From: Rhodocyclaceae bacterium
GTDB lineage: Bacteria; Pseudomonadota; Gammaproteobacteria; Burkholderiales; Rhodocyclaceae
DNA: 7,500 nucleotides
Direction: 5' to 3'
Assembly: GCA_025361105.1 (NCBI GenBank)
Contig: JANYAW010000108.1
Location: 1 to 7,500 of the forward strand
Part shown: positions 6,481 to 7,500 of the stretch, in pieces
Position numbering within the stretch: position 1 is the stretch's first letter
Layout of the letters: each line of letters opens with the position of its first letter
The notes under the pieces: model-generated
The model's input: only the letters and a program-made list of their open reading frames with translations
What the model was told of the DNA's origin: nothing
Database searches by the model: none
Position numbers and translations under genes: made by a program

Positions 6481-6711
6481 TCGCGTGGGTTTTCGACCGA
6501 AAATCAGTGCAACGGCGCTACAGCGGCGTGTGGCCAGCACCAAAGGCAAGAAATTCAAAGCTTGCCAGCGCGCGTGATTGGCAAGTGTTGGATTGGGTTC
6601 GACCTGACTTTGATCGCCCGTTTGATCGCCCGCGCCATAATTCCGGCGCTAGTCGCAGGTGCATTACGGCGAAAACCAAATGGCGTCATCGCGTAGAGCC
6701 TACAGCACACC
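6481..6711. other. Gene-poor interval upstream of livK
   Basis: No convincing gene was found here. Short open frames on both strands have no recognisable domain, and the segment holds sequence debris instead. It contains a diverged copy of the dispersed repeat (6524-6543) and a perfect 12-bp tandem duplication, TTTGATCGCCCG at 6609-6620 and 6621-6632. One half of a possible MITE-like remnant begins near 6656. It probably arose by rearrangement between the livK promoter and the degraded methyltransferase locus. Confidence 0.5.
6524..6543 (-). repeat. Dispersed repeat, copy D (diverged)
   Basis: The plus strand reads CGGCGTGT, two mismatched bases, then CCAGCACCAA, which matches 18 of 20 core positions of copies A and B. 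Read on the minus strand the frame gives FGAGHTPL and then a stop, against VGAGDTPLS in the other copies. Beyond the core the similarity fades. It has the same orientation as copies A and B and lies about 55 bases upstream of the candidate livK -35 box. Confidence 0.5.
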
Positions 6712-6718
6712 CTACGGA
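6656..6718. repeat. Possible MITE-like remnant
   Basis: The two ends read AGGTGCATTACGG inward from 6657 and, from the other side on the minus strand, CCGTAGGGTGTGC from 6718. Such GGTGC(A/G)TTACG...CACCCTACG ends are, from memory, common in short non-autonomous repeats of proteobacterial genomes. The terminal match is imperfect, there is no transposase, and no target duplication was identified. The segment is about 60 bp. One edge falls where an 18-codon frame on the minus strand is cut by a stop. Confidence 0.3.
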
Positions 6719-6768
6719 AACCCGTCGGGTAGCGACGAGGCTGCTTCAAGCAGTTCGGTAAGGTTCAT
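6712..6768 (-). pseudogene. Possible truncated start of a downstream restriction-modification operon gene
   Basis: An ATG at 6768 opens an 18-codon frame, MNLTELLEAASSLPDGFP, ended by TAG. It begins 42 bases after the stop of the methyltransferase remnant, in the same orientation. The amphipathic start looks like a genuine N-terminus, and the stop lies in the edge of the possible MITE-like remnant, as if insertion had cut the gene after codon 18. No Shine-Dalgarno sequence is clear. No family can be named from 18 residues, and it may be a chance frame. Confidence 0.25.
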
Positions 6769-6810
6769 TGTTGATAGCGCCGAAAGACTTTCCAAAAGTA
6801 TCGCTTTACC

Positions 6811-7500
6811 TTACCCCATCCACCGACCATCGTCCAAGCGGCGGATTCGGCTCAGCGCGGCCAGTGCTGCCAGCAAGCCGGGCAAGCGTGGCTTGACCTT
6901 GGCGGTAGTGGTGAAACGCGCGGCGAGTTGGGATTCGGTTTGTGGCGTTCCGCTGTCGAGCAGTTGGGCGAGGGTGGCAAGTTGCTCGGGGAGCGTGGCG
7001 GGCCAAGGGAGTTTCGCGCTGGCAGTCTTGGCATTGGTCGCGGCTTTGCGCGGTACCACGGGGGGTGAATCTGCGGCATCGAGCAGTGCAGACTGCGCGT
7101 TGGGGTTCTGGAATTCGGGACGCAGCCAGCGGATGGTGCCTTGGGCTTCTTCGTTTTGGCGCTGCGCGTTGAGGGCGACCAAACGTGTCAATATTTCTTC
7201 GTCATTGGGGATTTCTGTCCAGCCGTAGGCCGCGCAAACTTGTGTGTCAAGTTCCTGGTGCAGGCTTTTCATCACGCCGACCAGGCCGAGTTCGTAGATC
7301 GCCTTTTCCTTTGCGCTTAACGGCGTGTCACCAGCACCAACTGACGAGTTTGCAGTCGACTTGATTTTCTTTGCTTCCAGTACAAAACAGCCGCGCTTGT
7401 AGCAGTCGATGCGTCCTTCGGAACTGCTGCCATCACCATGGCGAAATATCACGCGGCGCTCGAACACGTAAGCATTATCGGCAGTGTTTTCTTGCGCGGG
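6811..7500 (-). pseudogene. Internally deleted class I SAM-dependent DNA methyltransferase (MmeI-like restriction-modification family), 5' end beyond window
   Basis: The frame is open from the right edge (PAQENTADNAYVFERRV...) to TAA at 6811-6813, giving 229 visible residues. The start is off-window; the GTG at 7467 is internal because conserved sequence precedes it. The N-terminal part carries a PD-(D/E)XK-type nuclease motif, GRIDCY then VLEAKK (Asp codon 7405-7407, Glu 7375-7377, Lys 7369-7371). The C-terminal part from AKEKAIYELGLVGVMKSLHQ, through EEILTRLVALNAQR and WLRPEFQNP to the tail, matches the end of large R-M proteins that join nuclease, methyltransferase and target recognition in one chain. 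In that family, several hundred residues separate these parts. Here the SAM-binding and NPPY/DPPY motifs are absent, and only about 18 residues, encoded by a dispersed repeat, join the two ends. It should lack methyltransferase activity; whether the fusion is expressed is unknown. Confidence 0.72.
7315..7345 (-). repeat. Dispersed repeat, copy B (in frame inside the methyltransferase remnant)
   Basis: It differs from copy A by one base in 31. Read with the gene, it encodes SVGAGDTPLS in frame, between the nuclease part (ending EAKKIKS) and the C-terminal part (beginning AKEKA). It therefore marks the apparent junction of the large internal deletion. Flanking sequence on both sides is unlike that of copy A, so the repeat edges are near 7315 and about 7353. 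Confidence 0.75.

Noticed and set aside
6453..6761. Open frames on both strands upstream of livK, of about 64 and 102 codons
   Set aside because: They are rich in Arg, have no domain, and cross the repeat copy, the tandem duplication and the MITE-like remnant; they look like chance frames in non-coding DNA.
6786..6799. ACTTT/AAAGT hairpin after the methyltransferase stop as a terminator
   Set aside because: It has only a 5-bp AT-rich stem and no following T tract, so it is too weak to call.
6659..7228. A 189-codon open frame on the plus strand
   Set aside because: It is mostly antisense to the conserved C-terminal part of the methyltransferase remnant and is Ser/Ala-rich without domains.
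7465..7467. GTG at 7467 as the start of a small complete protein
   Set aside because: Codons before it stay open to the window edge and read DNAYVFERRV, which fits the conserved N-terminal part of the family, so this is an internal valine.
1..7500. CRISPR array, tRNA or rRNA genes, integrase or transposase
   Set aside because: No regularly spaced repeats, no cloverleaf-like segment and no such protein domains were seen; the four dispersed repeat copies are too far apart for an array.

Overview
The window looks like chromosomal DNA of a Gram-negative proteobacterium, most likely a betaproteobacterium (Burkholderiales/Nitrosomonadales type). The reasons are moderately high GC, closely packed genes, an operon in the livKHMGF order, and the neighbouring pair of an SDR gene and a gene usually annotated as CDP-6-deoxy-delta-3,4-glucoseen reductase. 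This assignment is an inference from family resemblance; no rRNA or tRNA marker is present.

Layout. Positions 1-305 (minus) hold the first 101 codons of an NAD-dependent epimerase/dehydratase-like SDR protein that runs off the left edge. A 2Fe-2S/FAD/NAD(P) reductase (320-1324, plus) diverges from it, with only 14 bases between the two start codons. Positions 1325-1434 separate the convergent reductase and transporter genes; they hold a hairpin terminator and one copy of a short dispersed repeat. Positions 1435-6367 (minus) are a complete branched-chain/hydrophobic amino acid ABC transporter operon, transcribed livK-livH-livM-livG-livF. The last four genes overlap in series (ATGA, ATGA, then 8 bases). 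livK is separated from livH by a strong intrinsic terminator. Positions 6368-6810 hold a candidate livK promoter and otherwise look like genomic debris: a diverged repeat copy, a 12-bp tandem duplication, a possible MITE-like remnant and an 18-codon truncated reading frame. Positions 6811-7500 (minus) are the 3' part of a restriction-modification type DNA methyltransferase gene that has apparently lost its whole methyltransferase core.

How it works together. LivK captures an amino acid in the periplasm, LivH and LivM form the membrane channel, and LivG and LivF are the ATPases. The livK/livH terminator should keep the binding protein in excess over the membrane complex. The reductase and the SDR gene have no visible link to the transporter.

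The most unusual signal is a roughly 30-bp dispersed repeat that, in one frame, encodes a peptide close to VGAGDTPLS. It occurs between genes (about 1392-1422), in diverged form upstream of livK (about 6524-6543), in frame at the apparent deletion junction of the methyltransferase remnant (7315-7345), and as a close match inside the SDR gene (78-106). No CRISPR array, intact transposase, prophage or RNA gene was seen.
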